Notes: a model not told the origin generated them from the sequence alone. A stretch of 35,967 bases of DNA from JAEUOS01 sp031423955 (GCA_031423955.1 JANPGJ010000041.1:1-35967), one strand, 5' to 3'. Counted from the first letter of the stretch, positions 17,721 through 25,366 are shown. Numbers and translations: made by a program.

Positions 17721-18374
17721 CTAGGTTTCTTCTTCGGCCGAGGCTTCGGCCTGGCGAATGGCGTCGAGCATGGTGGCCGGCTCATGTGCGCCGGACAAGG
17801 CCACCTTGCGGTTGAAGATGAAAAACGGCACCCCTTCCACCCCCATGCCGCGCGCCTCCTCGTCCGCAGCGCGCACTTCCTCGACCGCACCGGGGTCGTC
17901 CAGCCGGGCTTCGACTTCGGCGCGGTCCAGGCCCGCTTCCACTGCCACATCGATCAGGTTCTGGCGCTTGGTGAAATCGAGGTTGTCGACGAAGTAGGCG
18001 TTGAACATGGCTTCGACCACCCGGTCCTGTTGCTCGCCTGGTTCCGCCAGGTCGATGATGCTGTGCGCCGGCAGCGAGTTGGGCTGCTGGTCGATGCCGT
18101 CGAAATCCATCTCCAGGCCTTCGTCGGCGCCGACCTGCGCCACCCGCTTGTAGTTGTTGCCGTTGGGCCCGAACTTGCGGCGGATGTACTCCTGGCGCGG
18201 TATGCCTTCGAGCGGCATGTCGGGGTTCAGCTGAAACGGCCGCCAGCGGATTTGCGGCGGCTCGGCATCCGGATTGTCGATCGCGTATTGCTCCAGTGCC
18301 TGCTCCAGGCGGCGCTTGCCGATGTAGCACCAGGGGCAGACAACGTCGGAAATGATGTCGATGGTCAGTGGCAT
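17721..18374 (-). CDS. DsbA-family oxidoreductase, FrnE-like
   Basis: A 217-residue thioredoxin-fold protein of the DsbA/FrnE/2-hydroxychromene-2-carboxylate isomerase group. The redox motif CPWC (Cys13 to Cys16) follows the first strand LTIDIISDVV. The cis-proline loop is seen as GVEGVPFFIF near residue 182. No signal peptide is present, so it acts in the cytoplasm, as FrnE proteins do. Proposed roles in the family are thiol-disulfide exchange or glutathione-dependent isomerisation. The ATG at 18374 has AAGGAG six bases upstream; the frame is open further upstream but overlaps the regulator gene and lacks homology. It lies between the GntR regulator (31 bp) and the large dehydrogenase (39 bp), so it is probably part of that operon. 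Confidence 0.88.
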   Translation of the reverse strand: MPLTIDIISDVVCPWCYIGKRRLEQALEQYAIDNPDAEPPQIRWRPFQLNPDMPLEGIPRQEYIRRKFGPNGNNYKRVAQVGADEGLEMDFDGIDQQPNSLPAHSIIDLAEPGEQQDRVVEAMFNAYFVDNLDFTKRQNLIDVAVEAGLDRAEVEARLDDPGAVEEVRAADEEARGMGVEGVPFFIFNRKVALSGAHEPATMLDAIRQAEASAEEET

Positions 18375-18405
18375 GGGGCTCTCCTTGCAATTGAAATGGG
18401 GGTGT

Positions 18406-19104
18406 TCAGGCGGCTTCGTCTTGTTGCCGCGCCCGAAGTTCAGCCATGATGGTGGCACGCTTGTTGTGCAAATGGGTTTCCAGCAGCAGCCGCAGTTTCT
18501 TGCCGTCGCGCGCTTCCAGGCATTTGAGCATGTCCGCATGCTCGGCCACCGCCTGGTCCCAGCGCTCGGGCGTCAGGTTGGAACGATAGCGGGTGGCGAA
18601 GATGCGGGTATTCAAGCGTTCGAAGGTTTCCGCCAGCACCGGGTTTCTTGCGGCGGCACTGATACAGGCGTGAATCCGCATGTTGGCGCTGAAGTAGCCG
18701 GGCAGGTCACGCCGGGCGTGGCTGGCCAGCATCTCGAACTGCAGGGCGCGAATTTCGGTGAGTTCACTCTCGGTGATGTGCTTCGCCGCCAGTTCGCCGG
18801 CCAGTCCTTCGAGCGAGGCGATCACCGTGAAGGTGGCCTCGATGTCGTCCAGCGCCAGGCGCGCGACCACCGCGCCGCGGTTTTGCTGCAATTCGATCAG
18901 CCCGACACCGGCCAGGAGTTTGAAGGCTTCGCGCAGGGGCGTGCGGGACGCATCGAGTTGCTCACACAGCACGCGTTCGTTCAAACGTGCGCCGGGCGGC
19001 AACGCGCCTTCGATGATCATCGCCTTCAGGCGCGCGGCCACCGCCGCATGCAGGGCGGAGCGGTCAATGCTGGTGACGATGTCGGCGGTGGATGCAGGCA
19101 GCAT
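18406..19104 (-). CDS. GntR-family transcriptional regulator, FadR/FCD subfamily
   Basis: A 232-residue repressor-type regulator. The N-terminal winged helix-turn-helix is evident in LKAMIIEGALPPGARLNERV and ASRTPLREAFKLLAGVGLIE. The C-terminal all-helical FCD ligand domain shows the metal-ligand pattern with His in ANMRIHACIS, and later HADMLKCLEARDG and THLHNKRA. FCD regulators bind small carboxylic acids. The gene is divergent from the aminotransferase and first in the minus-strand operon. Two inverted copies of a TTG-N4-CAA box lie in the shared control region, each on a -10 box, so it probably represses itself and the aminotransferase. The ATG at 19104 has no ribosome site and lies at the predicted transcript start. 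Confidence 0.92.
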   Translation of the reverse strand: MLPASTADIVTSIDRSALHAAVAARLKAMIIEGALPPGARLNERVLCEQLDASRTPLREAFKLLAGVGLIELQQNRGAVVARLALDDIEATFTVIASLEGLAGELAAKHITESELTEIRALQFEMLASHARRDLPGYFSANMRIHACISAAARNPVLAETFERLNTRIFATRYRSNLTPERWDQAVAEHADMLKCLEARDGKKLRLLLETHLHNKRATIMAELRARQQDEAA

Positions 19105-19110
19105 GGATAG

Positions 19111-19121
19111 ATTGTATGCAA
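19111..19121. promoter_or_regulatory. GntR-type operator copy 1
   Basis: TTGTATGCAA (19112-19121; 11 bases with the preceding A) covers the -10 box of the regulator promoter. It is the exact reverse complement of the copy at 19188-19197 and has the TTG...CAA symmetry typical of GntR/FCD operators. The two copies are 76 bp apart centre to centre. Confidence 0.6.
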
Positions 19122-19138
19122 AAAAGAGGTGATGTCAA
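19111..19138 (-). promoter_or_regulatory. Promoter of the GntR operon (probably leaderless mRNA)
   Basis: On the minus strand a consensus -35 TTGACA (19138-19133) is followed after 16 bases by TACAAT (19116-19111). The predicted start site about seven bases later falls on or next to the A of the ATG at 19104. Since no Shine-Dalgarno sequence exists there, the transcript is probably leaderless. Confidence 0.65.
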
Positions 19139-19160
19139 CTATTTAGAGGAGAGATCGGTA

Positions 19161-19189
19161 TTGACAGCACAGATTTACTCGGATAAATT
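19161..19189 (+). promoter_or_regulatory. Promoter of the aminotransferase gene
   Basis: Consensus -35 TTGACA at 19161-19166, a 17-base spacer and a -10-like TAAATT at 19184-19189. The -10 overlaps operator copy 2. A leader of roughly 70 bases with AAGGA precedes the ATG at 19264. Confidence 0.65.
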
Positions 19190-19197
19190 GCATACAA
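19188..19197. promoter_or_regulatory. GntR-type operator copy 2
   Basis: TTGCATACAA at 19188-19197, the inverted copy of 19112-19121. It overlaps the end of the aminotransferase -10 box, the position expected for a repressor that blocks RNA polymerase. Confidence 0.6.
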
Positions 19198-19263
19198 AGT
19201 GATTTCCCGTGCGCAAATCAGGTGCATCGGCCGCTTTGCCTAACCCACGAAGGACCCGCAACC

Positions 19264-20487
19264 ATGTTCAAGTACAGCAACGCCAAGGCTGGCCGCCACT
19301 TCCTGCAGATTCCCGGGCCCACCAATGTGCCGGACCGCATTCTGCGCGCCATCGACCACCCGACCATCGACCATCGCGGGCCGGAGTTCGGCGTGCTCGG
19401 CAAGAAGTGCCTTGCCGGCATGCAGAAGATTTTTCAGACCGAGTCTCCGGTGATCATCTACCCGGCCTCCGGCACCGGCGCGTGGGAAGCGGCACTGGTC
19501 AACACCCTGTCTCCGGGCGACACGGTGCTGATGTACGAAAGCGGGCAGTTCGCCACCCTGTGGAAGAACATCGCCACCAAGCTCGGCTTCAAGCCGGAAT
19601 TCATAGAGGGCGACTGGCGCCGTGCCGCCGTGCCCGAGGCGATCGAGAAGCGCCTGCGCGAAGACAGCGGCCACACCATCAAGGCGGTGGCGGTGGTGCA
19701 CAACGAAACCTCCACCGGTTGCACCGCACGCATCCCTGAGATCCGCGCCGCGATCGACCGTGCCGGGCATCCGGCGTTGCTGCTGGTCGATACCATTTCA
19801 TCGATTGGCTCGATCGACTACCGGCACGATGCCTGGGGCGTGGATGTCACCGTCGGCGGTTCGCAAAAAGGCCTGATGTTGCCGCCCGGCCTGTCGTTCA
19901 ACGCGCTGTCGGCGCGCGCACTCGAAGCGGCCAAGACGTCGAAGTCGCTCAAGTCGTTCTGGGGCTGGGATGAAATGATCGCCGCCAACAAGAACGGTTA
20001 CTTCCCCTACACCCCCGCTACCAATCTGCTGTACGGCCTGCATGAGGCGATCGACATGCTTGTTGAAGAAGAAGGCCTGCCCAACGTGTTCGCACGCCAC
20101 CAGCGCCATGCCGAGGCCACCCGCCGCGCGGTGCGCCGCTGGGCCGAGGCCGGCGCGATGGAAATCCTGTGCCAGGACGAGCGCGAGCATTCCGGCGCGC
20201 TGACAGCGATCCTGCTGACCCAGGGCCATAACGCCGATGCGCTGCGCCGTGTGATCCTGGAAAACTTCGACATGTCGCTGGGCCAGGGTCTGGGCAAGGT
20301 GTCCGGCAAGGTGTTCCGCATCGGCCACCTGGGTGACTTCAACGACCTGACGCTGATGGGCACCTTGAGCGGCGTCGAGATGGGCTTCGAGGTGGCCGGC
20401 GTGCCCTACGCCAAGGGGGGCGCACAGGTGGCGATGGATTACCTGGCCGAGTGCGCGAAAAAGCCGGCCTTGCGGGCGGTCGCCTGA
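19264..20487 (+). CDS. Class V aminotransferase, serine-glyoxylate/alanine-glyoxylate type
   Basis: A 407-residue PLP enzyme. The N-terminal LQIPGPTNVPDRILRAIDHP and the glycine-rich YPASGTGAWEAALVN are typical of serine-glyoxylate aminotransferases. Asp176 (LVDTISSIGS) holds the pyridine nitrogen, and Lys202 in TVGGSQKGLMLPPG forms the Schiff base. The closing motif RIGHLGDFNDLTLMGTLSGV is also diagnostic. It transfers an amino group to glyoxylate to give glycine, with serine or alanine as donor. The ATG at 19264 has AAGGA nine bases upstream. It has its own promoter with an operator on the -10 and is divergent from the GntR regulator. With the D-2-hydroxyacid dehydrogenase-like protein across the control region it suggests coupled oxidation of a hydroxyacid and amination of the oxoacid. 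Confidence 0.92.
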   Translation: MFKYSNAKAGRHFLQIPGPTNVPDRILRAIDHPTIDHRGPEFGVLGKKCLAGMQKIFQTESPVIIYPASGTGAWEAALVNTLSPGDTVLMYESGQFATLWKNIATKLGFKPEFIEGDWRRAAVPEAIEKRLREDSGHTIKAVAVVHNETSTGCTARIPEIRAAIDRAGHPALLLVDTISSIGSIDYRHDAWGVDVTVGGSQKGLMLPPGLSFNALSARALEAAKTSKSLKSFWGWDEMIAANKNGYFPYTPATNLLYGLHEAIDMLVEEEGLPNVFARHQRHAEATRRAVRRWAEAGAMEILCQDEREHSGALTAILLTQGHNADALRRVILENFDMSLGQGLGKVSGKVFRIGHLGDFNDLTLMGTLSGVEMGFEVAGVPYAKGGAQVAMDYLAECAKKPALRAVA

Positions 20488-20536
20488 CCGGTTTTGCAGC
20501 GACCGGCCGGCGCCGCCGCGGTGCGCGGCACGGCGC

Positions 20537-20564
20537 GTTGCGGGCGCGACCAGGTACCCGCAAC
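20537..20564. terminator. Hairpin between convergent genes
   Basis: GTTGCGGG (20537-20544) and CCCGCAAC (20557-20564) form a perfect 8-bp stem with a 12-base loop. It lies between the aminotransferase stop and the stop of the convergent BNR protein. The T-run after it is weak (GCTTTCC), so it may end transcription in either direction only partly. Confidence 0.4.
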
Positions 20565-20572
20565 CAGCTTTC

Positions 20573-21739
20573 CTATTGCGCCGCCGACTCGATCGCGCGG
20601 CCGTTGGCCATGAGCTTCGCGCCACTCCAGGGCTGACCCTCGAACCACAGCGTCAACGTACCCTTGGAGGTGGCCACCACGCGCGGATGCGTCGCATCGC
20701 GATTGGCCGCGATCGTCTCCACCGCGCCCCAGCTGGCGCCGCCGTCCCGCGAGCGCGCCATGCGCAGCGGCGAGCCGCGGCCGCCACGGTCATCCCACAC
20801 TGCCGTAAGAGAGCCGTCCGCGGCAACCGCTAGATCGGCGTTTTTCGCTTCTTCGGTACCAAGCCGGCGCGGCTTGCTCCAGGCGCCGCCGGGCAGCAAT
20901 GAGGCGTGATACAGACCTTGCACCTCATCCTTGCCGGTCCACACCAATGCATGCAGCATCTGACCCTGGACCGCAAGCGCGCCACCGACGTGCGGGCAGG
21001 CATTGACCCGCCAGTCGAAGCCGCCGATCGACACCGGTTTCTGCCACGCACTGCCGTCTTTCGAGGCCATGTGCAGCATGTCGCGCGGATCGCCGCCGCG
21101 ATACAGCACCGACACTTCGCCATCGGGCCGGGTGGCGATGCTGTTCCAGCAGCAATCGCAGGTACGCGGCGCCAGCGCCACATCCTTCGCCCAGGACTTG
21201 CCACCATCGGCCGAGCGTGCATAGCGCAGGCCCTGGTGACCATCGCGACTGTCCAGCCACACCATGTGCAAGGTCGTTCCGGTAGCGCTCATGCGCATGA
21301 AGGTCTGCGAGCCGGCGGCATCCTCGAAAGGGGCCGGTCCCGGCGTCCAGGTCGCACCGCCGTCGTCGGACAACATGGTGGCGATCAGGCCGCCGCGCCG
21401 CGCATTCGCGCGCGGTGCGCTCCAGGCCACCACCACCCGATTGCCGGCGGCCACGATCGACGGGTTCTCGCCCGGATGATGCGCCGACAGGCGGTCGCTA
21501 TCGCGATTGACCCTGACGGGCTTCGTCCAGGTGGCGCCGCCATCTTTCGACACGCGGTGAAACAGCGGAATCTCGGCCGCCCCTTTCTTGCCCTGGCCGG
21601 TCAGCAGATGAATGGTGTCGCCACTGCTTGCGGCATCGAAATGCGCAAAATCGGCTCCTTGGGCATGCAGCAATTGCGGTGCGCAGAATGCCATGCACAG
21701 CAGCAGGGCATGGCGAAACGGCGAAAAGAGCTTGGTCAT
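20573..21739 (-). CDS. Exported sialidase-like BNR/Asp-box propeller protein
   Basis: A 388-residue secreted protein with a signal peptide (FSPFRHALLLCMAFCAPQLL, cleavage near LLHAQG). Four Asp-box repeats SxDGGxxW are visible, at residues 64-71, 124-131, 176-183 and 330-337, giving a sialidase-type beta-propeller. The arginine triad and Tyr/Glu pair of true sialidases are not evident, so glycosidase activity is doubtful. A conserved cysteine cluster PRTCDCCWNS at 191-200 could bind a metal or form disulfides. The ATG at 21739 has no good ribosome site. It is divergent from the TRAP transporter operon with 194 bp between, and may share its control. Confidence 0.82.
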   Translation of the reverse strand: MTKLFSPFRHALLLCMAFCAPQLLHAQGADFAHFDAASSGDTIHLLTGQGKKGAAEIPLFHRVSKDGGATWTKPVRVNRDSDRLSAHHPGENPSIVAAGNRVVVAWSAPRANARRGGLIATMLSDDGGATWTPGPAPFEDAAGSQTFMRMSATGTTLHMVWLDSRDGHQGLRYARSADGGKSWAKDVALAPRTCDCCWNSIATRPDGEVSVLYRGGDPRDMLHMASKDGSAWQKPVSIGGFDWRVNACPHVGGALAVQGQMLHALVWTGKDEVQGLYHASLLPGGAWSKPRRLGTEEAKNADLAVAADGSLTAVWDDRGGRGSPLRMARSRDGGASWGAVETIAANRDATHPRVVATSKGTLTLWFEGQPWSGAKLMANGRAIESAAQ

Positions 21740-21933
21740 CGGCTTGTGCTCGTGGGCGTGTAAACCGCAATGCTACCGTGTTGCCGGATCCTGTCCGGCC
21801 GCGCGACCTGCCAGAAGTTGCCGGCGCGCCTTCACTGCTACACTTCAAAGAAAATCATGCGGTAGCCGGGCCAACCGTTCGGCAAGCTTCTTGCATAAAC
21901 TTCAATCGCTGTCCAGACTCCAGGAGATTGTTC

Positions 21934-22917
21934 ATGTTCAGACTGTTTTCGCTCGTCGGTGCGCTCGCCATTGCCTGCGCCCCCGCCCTGGCCCAGACCA
22001 AGCTCGACATCAGCTTGCCGTGGGGCCCGACCGAGTTCCACACCATCAATGCGCAGAATTTCGCCAAGCGCGTAGGTGAGGTGACAAAGGGACAGGTGGT
22101 GCTGACCGTCCACGCCGGCGGCTCGCTCGGCATCAAGGCCAACGAATCGATTCGAGCGCTCGAAGACGGCACCGTCGGCCTGGCCGAGTTCGCCGGTTTC
22201 CAGAACGTCGGCGAAGTCCCGCTGCTGGGCATCGAAAGCCTGCCGTTCCTGGTTGATGACTATGACCAGCTGCGCGTGATGCACGGCTTCGCGCGCCCGG
22301 CCTGGGAGGCGGCGCTGGCCAAGCGCGGCAACAAGGTGCTGTATGTGGTGCCGTGGCCGAGCCAGAATTTCTTCCTGAAGAAAACCGCCAAGGGCATCGA
22401 TGACCTCAAAGGCGTGCGGATTCGCACCTACGACCGCGTCACCGCCGAGATGGTCAGCAAGATGGGCATGGTGCCGCAGCAGATGAACAACCCGGACATC
22501 GTGCCGGCGCTGGCCTCCGGGCGGCTCGATGCGGTGATGACCTCCGGCACCACTGCGGTGTCGCAGAAGTACTGGGAGTTCCTGAAGCACACCTACAACA
22601 CCAACCACCTGTGGGCTTCGAACCTGATGGTGATCGGCAGCGGAACGTGGAACAAGTTGTCGGCCGAGAATCGTGCGGCGATCGAGCGACTGGCGCGCGA
22701 GATGGAACCGGAGTTCTGGAAAGTCAGCCAGGGCGAACACACAACCCGCATGGAGGAACTGCGCAAGAACGGCATGACGGTCGAACCGGCCTCGGCCGAG
22801 ATGTTGGGGCGCATGCGCGCGGTGACCCGCCCGATGTGGGACGAGTTCGCCAAAGCCAACGGCGCCGAGGGCACGAAGATTCTTTCTGACTACCGCGCCC
22901 GTACCGGCAAACAGTAA
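21934..22917 (+). CDS. dctP: TRAP transporter substrate-binding protein DctP
   Basis: Periplasmic receptor of a tripartite ATP-independent transporter, 327 residues. Signal peptide MFRLFSLVGALAIACAPALA. The mature part shows the family pattern: WGPTEFHTINAQNFAKRV, GGSLGIKANESIRALEDGTV, and DLKGVRIRTYDRVTAEMV, with the conserved arginine that clamps the ligand carboxylate. The ligand should be an organic acid. The ATG at 21934 has AGGAG seven bases upstream; the frame is open upstream but without signal-peptide character. It is first gene of dctP-dctQ-dctM, followed by a cupin and an amidohydrolase. Confidence 0.94.
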   Translation: MFRLFSLVGALAIACAPALAQTKLDISLPWGPTEFHTINAQNFAKRVGEVTKGQVVLTVHAGGSLGIKANESIRALEDGTVGLAEFAGFQNVGEVPLLGIESLPFLVDDYDQLRVMHGFARPAWEAALAKRGNKVLYVVPWPSQNFFLKKTAKGIDDLKGVRIRTYDRVTAEMVSKMGMVPQQMNNPDIVPALASGRLDAVMTSGTTAVSQKYWEFLKHTYNTNHLWASNLMVIGSGTWNKLSAENRAAIERLAREMEPEFWKVSQGEHTTRMEELRKNGMTVEPASAEMLGRMRAVTRPMWDEFAKANGAEGTKILSDYRARTGKQ

Positions 22918-22941
22918 GCGGCGTCAACCCGGTCTTTCGGC

Positions 22942-23484
22942 GTGACATCAGCACTCAGCCGCCTGTGCGCGGCGATCGACCGGGCCAACGAGTGGGGCGC
23001 CTGGTTCGCCGCCGCCTGCTGCGCACTGCTGGCCGCCATGCTGATCGTCGAGGTGGGCGTCACCTCGAAGGTCGGCTGGTCGCAACCCTGGGCGGTCGAA
23101 TACGCCTCCTACCTTTGTGCGGTGACCCTGTTCGGCGGTGCCGGCTATGCGCTGCGGCATTCCTCGCACATCCGCGTCGCGGTGGCGCTGGAGTATTTTC
23201 CGGGGCCGCTGGTGCGGGTGCTCGATTTTGTCTGCACCGCCGGGGCGATTGCGATCACCGGCATCCTCGCCTATGGCTTCTACGACCTTGCCGCGCGCAG
23301 CTTCGAGCGCGGCAGCAAGTCCTACTTCACCATGCAGACGCCGCTGTGGATTCCGCAGGGCATGCTGGCGATTGGCGTGTTCCTCTTGCTGGCCGCGCTG
23401 ATCGCGCGCGCGATCCGCATCCTGATCGGTGAGGCGCCGGATCTGATCGAAGAACGCGCGGCGGGCGAAGGCGCGGCGGAATGA
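22942..23484 (+). CDS. dctQ: TRAP transporter small permease DctQ
   Basis: A 180-residue membrane protein with four hydrophobic segments, at about residues 20-40, 55-75, 90-115 and 130-160. This is the topology of the small TRAP subunit, including the central EYASYLCAVTLFGGAGYALR and HIRVAVALEYFP segments. It joins the receptor-docking large permease in the inner membrane. The start is a GTG at 22942, 24 bases after the dctP stop, without an evident ribosome site, so it may depend on coupling. Its last codons and stop lie in a run of 18-bp repeats that continues to the dctM start. Confidence 0.92.
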   Translation: MTSALSRLCAAIDRANEWGAWFAAACCALLAAMLIVEVGVTSKVGWSQPWAVEYASYLCAVTLFGGAGYALRHSSHIRVAVALEYFPGPLVRVLDFVCTAGAIAITGILAYGFYDLAARSFERGSKSYFTMQTPLWIPQGMLAIGVFLLLAALIARAIRILIGEAPDLIEERAAGEGAAE

Positions 23485-23564
23485 GCGCAACCGGCGGAAT
23501 GAGCGCAAGAGGTGCAATGGGCGCACCAGACGGAACCAACGCACCAGGCGGAGTGAACGCGCGA
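23475..23564 (+). repeat. Five tandem 18-bp repeats across the dctQ-dctM junction
   Basis: Units at 23475, 23493, 23511, 23529 and 23547. The first two are GGCGGAATGAGCGCAACC and GGCGGAATGAGCGCAAGA; the others are degenerate (GGTGCAATGGGCGCACCA, GACGGAACCAACGCACCA, GGCGGAGTGAACGCGCGA). The array is exactly 90 bases, begins in the last dctQ codons and ends on the A of the dctM ATG. Confidence 0.8.
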
Positions 23565-23567
23565 TGA
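23481..23567 (+). CDS. Mini-cistron bridging dctQ and dctM
   Basis: A 28-codon frame starts at ATG 23481, overlapping the dctQ stop as ATGA, and ends with TGA at 23565-23567, overlapping the dctM start as ATGA. It is encoded by the 18-bp repeats and reads as Gly/Ala/Met-rich units (MSATGG, MSARGA, MGAPDG). It resembles no known protein. Its likely role is to carry ribosomes from dctQ to dctM by termination-reinitiation so that both membrane subunits stay balanced. Whether it is translated is not shown by the sequence, but the double overlap is unlikely to be accidental. Confidence 0.45.
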   Translation: MSATGGMSARGAMGAPDGTNAPGGVNAR

Positions 23568-24859
23568 TGGGCCCGTCGATCTTCATCCTCACCGTGATGA
23601 TGATCCTGCTGATGTCGAGCCTGTGGATCGGCTTCGCTCTGCTCGGTACCGGGATCATCGCGCTCGAGTGGTATCGCGACATGCCGATTCACCGCGTGCT
23701 GTCGCAGGATGTCTGGGGGCGGATCAGCGCCGATGAACTGGTGACCCTGCCGCTATTCATCCTGATGGGCGACATCCTGTTTCACACCAAGCTCTCGGAG
23801 TCGCTGTTCAAGGGCCTGGCGCCCTGGGTCAGCCGCCTGCCCGGCGGCCTGATTCATGTCAACGTGCTGGGCTGCACCCTGTTCGCCGCGGTCTCGGGCT
23901 CGTCGGCCGCGACCACCGCGACGGTCGGCCGCATGACCCTGGCCGAGTTGCTCAAGCGCGGCTACGACCGCGATCTGGCAATGGGCTCACTGGCCGGCGC
24001 CGGCACCATCGGCCTCCTGATTCCTCCCTCGATTCCGATGGTGGTCTACGGCGTGCTGGCCGAGTGTTCGATCCTCGACCTGTTCATCGCCGGCATCATT
24101 CCCGGGCTGATCGTCGCCGCTTCGTTTATCGGCTGGATCATGTTCCGCGCACTGACCGACCCGACGGTGGCGCCGGCCAACCGCGAGGCGGTGACCTGGG
24201 GCGACCGCTTTCGCTCGATCAAGGACCTGGTGCCGGTGCTGTTCCTGATCCTGTCGGTGATCGGTTCCATGTATTCGGGGCTGGCCAGCGTGACCGAAGC
24301 CGCGGCGATCGGCGTGGGCGGTGCGCTGGTGGTGGCCGCGGTACAGCGCTCGCTCAGCTGGCACAACATGAAGCGGGCGCTGCTCTCGACCATCCGCACC
24401 TGCTCGATGATCGGCCTGATCCTGTGCGGCGCACTGTTCCTTGCCAAGGCGATGACCACGCTAGGCATCCCCAACGCGGTCGCGGTATGGGTGAAGGGCA
24501 TGGGCTTGTCGCCTTCGATGCTGATCCTGATGCTGCTGATCGTCTACCTGATCCTCGGCACCGCGCTCGACGGCCTGTCGGCGATGGTGATGACCCTGCC
24601 GGTGGCCCTGCCGCTGATCGCCGCCGCCGGCTTCGACAAGGTCTGGTTCGGCATCTTCCTGGTGGTGACCATCGAACTTTCGAACGTTTCCCCGCCAGTG
24701 GGGTTCAATCTTTTCATCATCCAGCAGATGACCGGGGATACCCAGGCGCGGGTGGCCTGGGCGTCGCTGCCGTTCTGCATTCTGCTGCTGCTGTTCGTGG
24801 TGGTGATGACGATCTGGCCCGGGATGATCATGTGGTTGCCCAACTCGATGAAGGGTTGA
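23564..24859 (+). CDS. dctM: TRAP transporter large permease DctM
   Basis: A 431-residue inner-membrane permease with about a dozen hydrophobic segments. Family signatures include LPLFILMGDILFHTKLSESL, the conserved AAVSGSSAATTATVGRMTL, GAGTIGLLIPPSIPMVVYG and the late ELSNVSPPVGFNLFIIQ. It couples sodium or proton entry to import of the acid delivered by DctP. The ATG at 23564 (followed by a second ATG) lies at the end of the repeat array, with GGAG ten bases upstream. Downstream after 125 bp comes the cupin gene. Confidence 0.95.
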   Translation: MMGPSIFILTVMMILLMSSLWIGFALLGTGIIALEWYRDMPIHRVLSQDVWGRISADELVTLPLFILMGDILFHTKLSESLFKGLAPWVSRLPGGLIHVNVLGCTLFAAVSGSSAATTATVGRMTLAELLKRGYDRDLAMGSLAGAGTIGLLIPPSIPMVVYGVLAECSILDLFIAGIIPGLIVAASFIGWIMFRALTDPTVAPANREAVTWGDRFRSIKDLVPVLFLILSVIGSMYSGLASVTEAAAIGVGGALVVAAVQRSLSWHNMKRALLSTIRTCSMIGLILCGALFLAKAMTTLGIPNAVAVWVKGMGLSPSMLILMLLIVYLILGTALDGLSAMVMTLPVALPLIAAAGFDKVWFGIFLVVTIELSNVSPPVGFNLFIIQQMTGDTQARVAWASLPFCILLLLFVVVMTIWPGMIMWLPNSMKG

Positions 24860-24984
24860 GCGGCGCCCCGCTGCGGCGATCGCAACTTGCAGCAGGCGGG
24901 TATCTCGCCAGCGCGTTTTTCACCTCTCCCGGCAAGCGCAGCCGCCGGTCCCCAGTTCATCGAACCATCGAAAGCGGAAATGCC

Positions 24985-25362
24985 ATGGATCAACGAACCT
25001 TACCCAAGACCGCCGGCTACGTCGGCCTGAATGCGCAGGTGCCGGCACAACGCCTGGCCACCGTCGAGGGCCGCGGCGAGGCGCTCGACGTGACGGTCAA
25101 GCCGCTGCTGGTAGGTGAAGAAGGCCTGCTGCTGGAGATCATTCAGGCCAAGGGCGTATTGGTGCCCAAGCACCAGCACGATGACCACGAGTCGCTGATC
25201 TACCTGGTGCGCGGCCGCATGCGGCTGGTGATCGATGGCACCGAGACCGTCGTCGGCCCGGGCGACGCCTGGATCCACCCGCGCGGTGTGCCGCATTACA
25301 GCGAGGCGCTGGAGGAGTGCGTGACCATCGAGGTCAAGACGCCGCCTAAAAAGACCTGGTGA
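24985..25362 (+). CDS. Cupin-domain protein
   Basis: A 125-residue single-domain cupin. Motif 1 is visible as KHQHDDHESLIYLVRGRMRL, with the His, His and Glu metal ligands, and motif 2 as GDAWIHPRGVPHYSEA, with the final His. All four metal ligands are present, so it can bind Fe, Mn or Zn. Small cupins next to catabolic genes act as dioxygenases, isomerases or sugar/acid sensors; the exact role cannot be read. The ATG at 24985 has GCGGAA upstream. The amidohydrolase starts four bases after its stop, so they form one translational unit. Confidence 0.85.
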   Translation: MDQRTLPKTAGYVGLNAQVPAQRLATVEGRGEALDVTVKPLLVGEEGLLLEIIQAKGVLVPKHQHDDHESLIYLVRGRMRLVIDGTETVVGPGDAWIHPRGVPHYSEALEECVTIEVKTPPKKTW

Positions 25363-25366
25363 GTCC

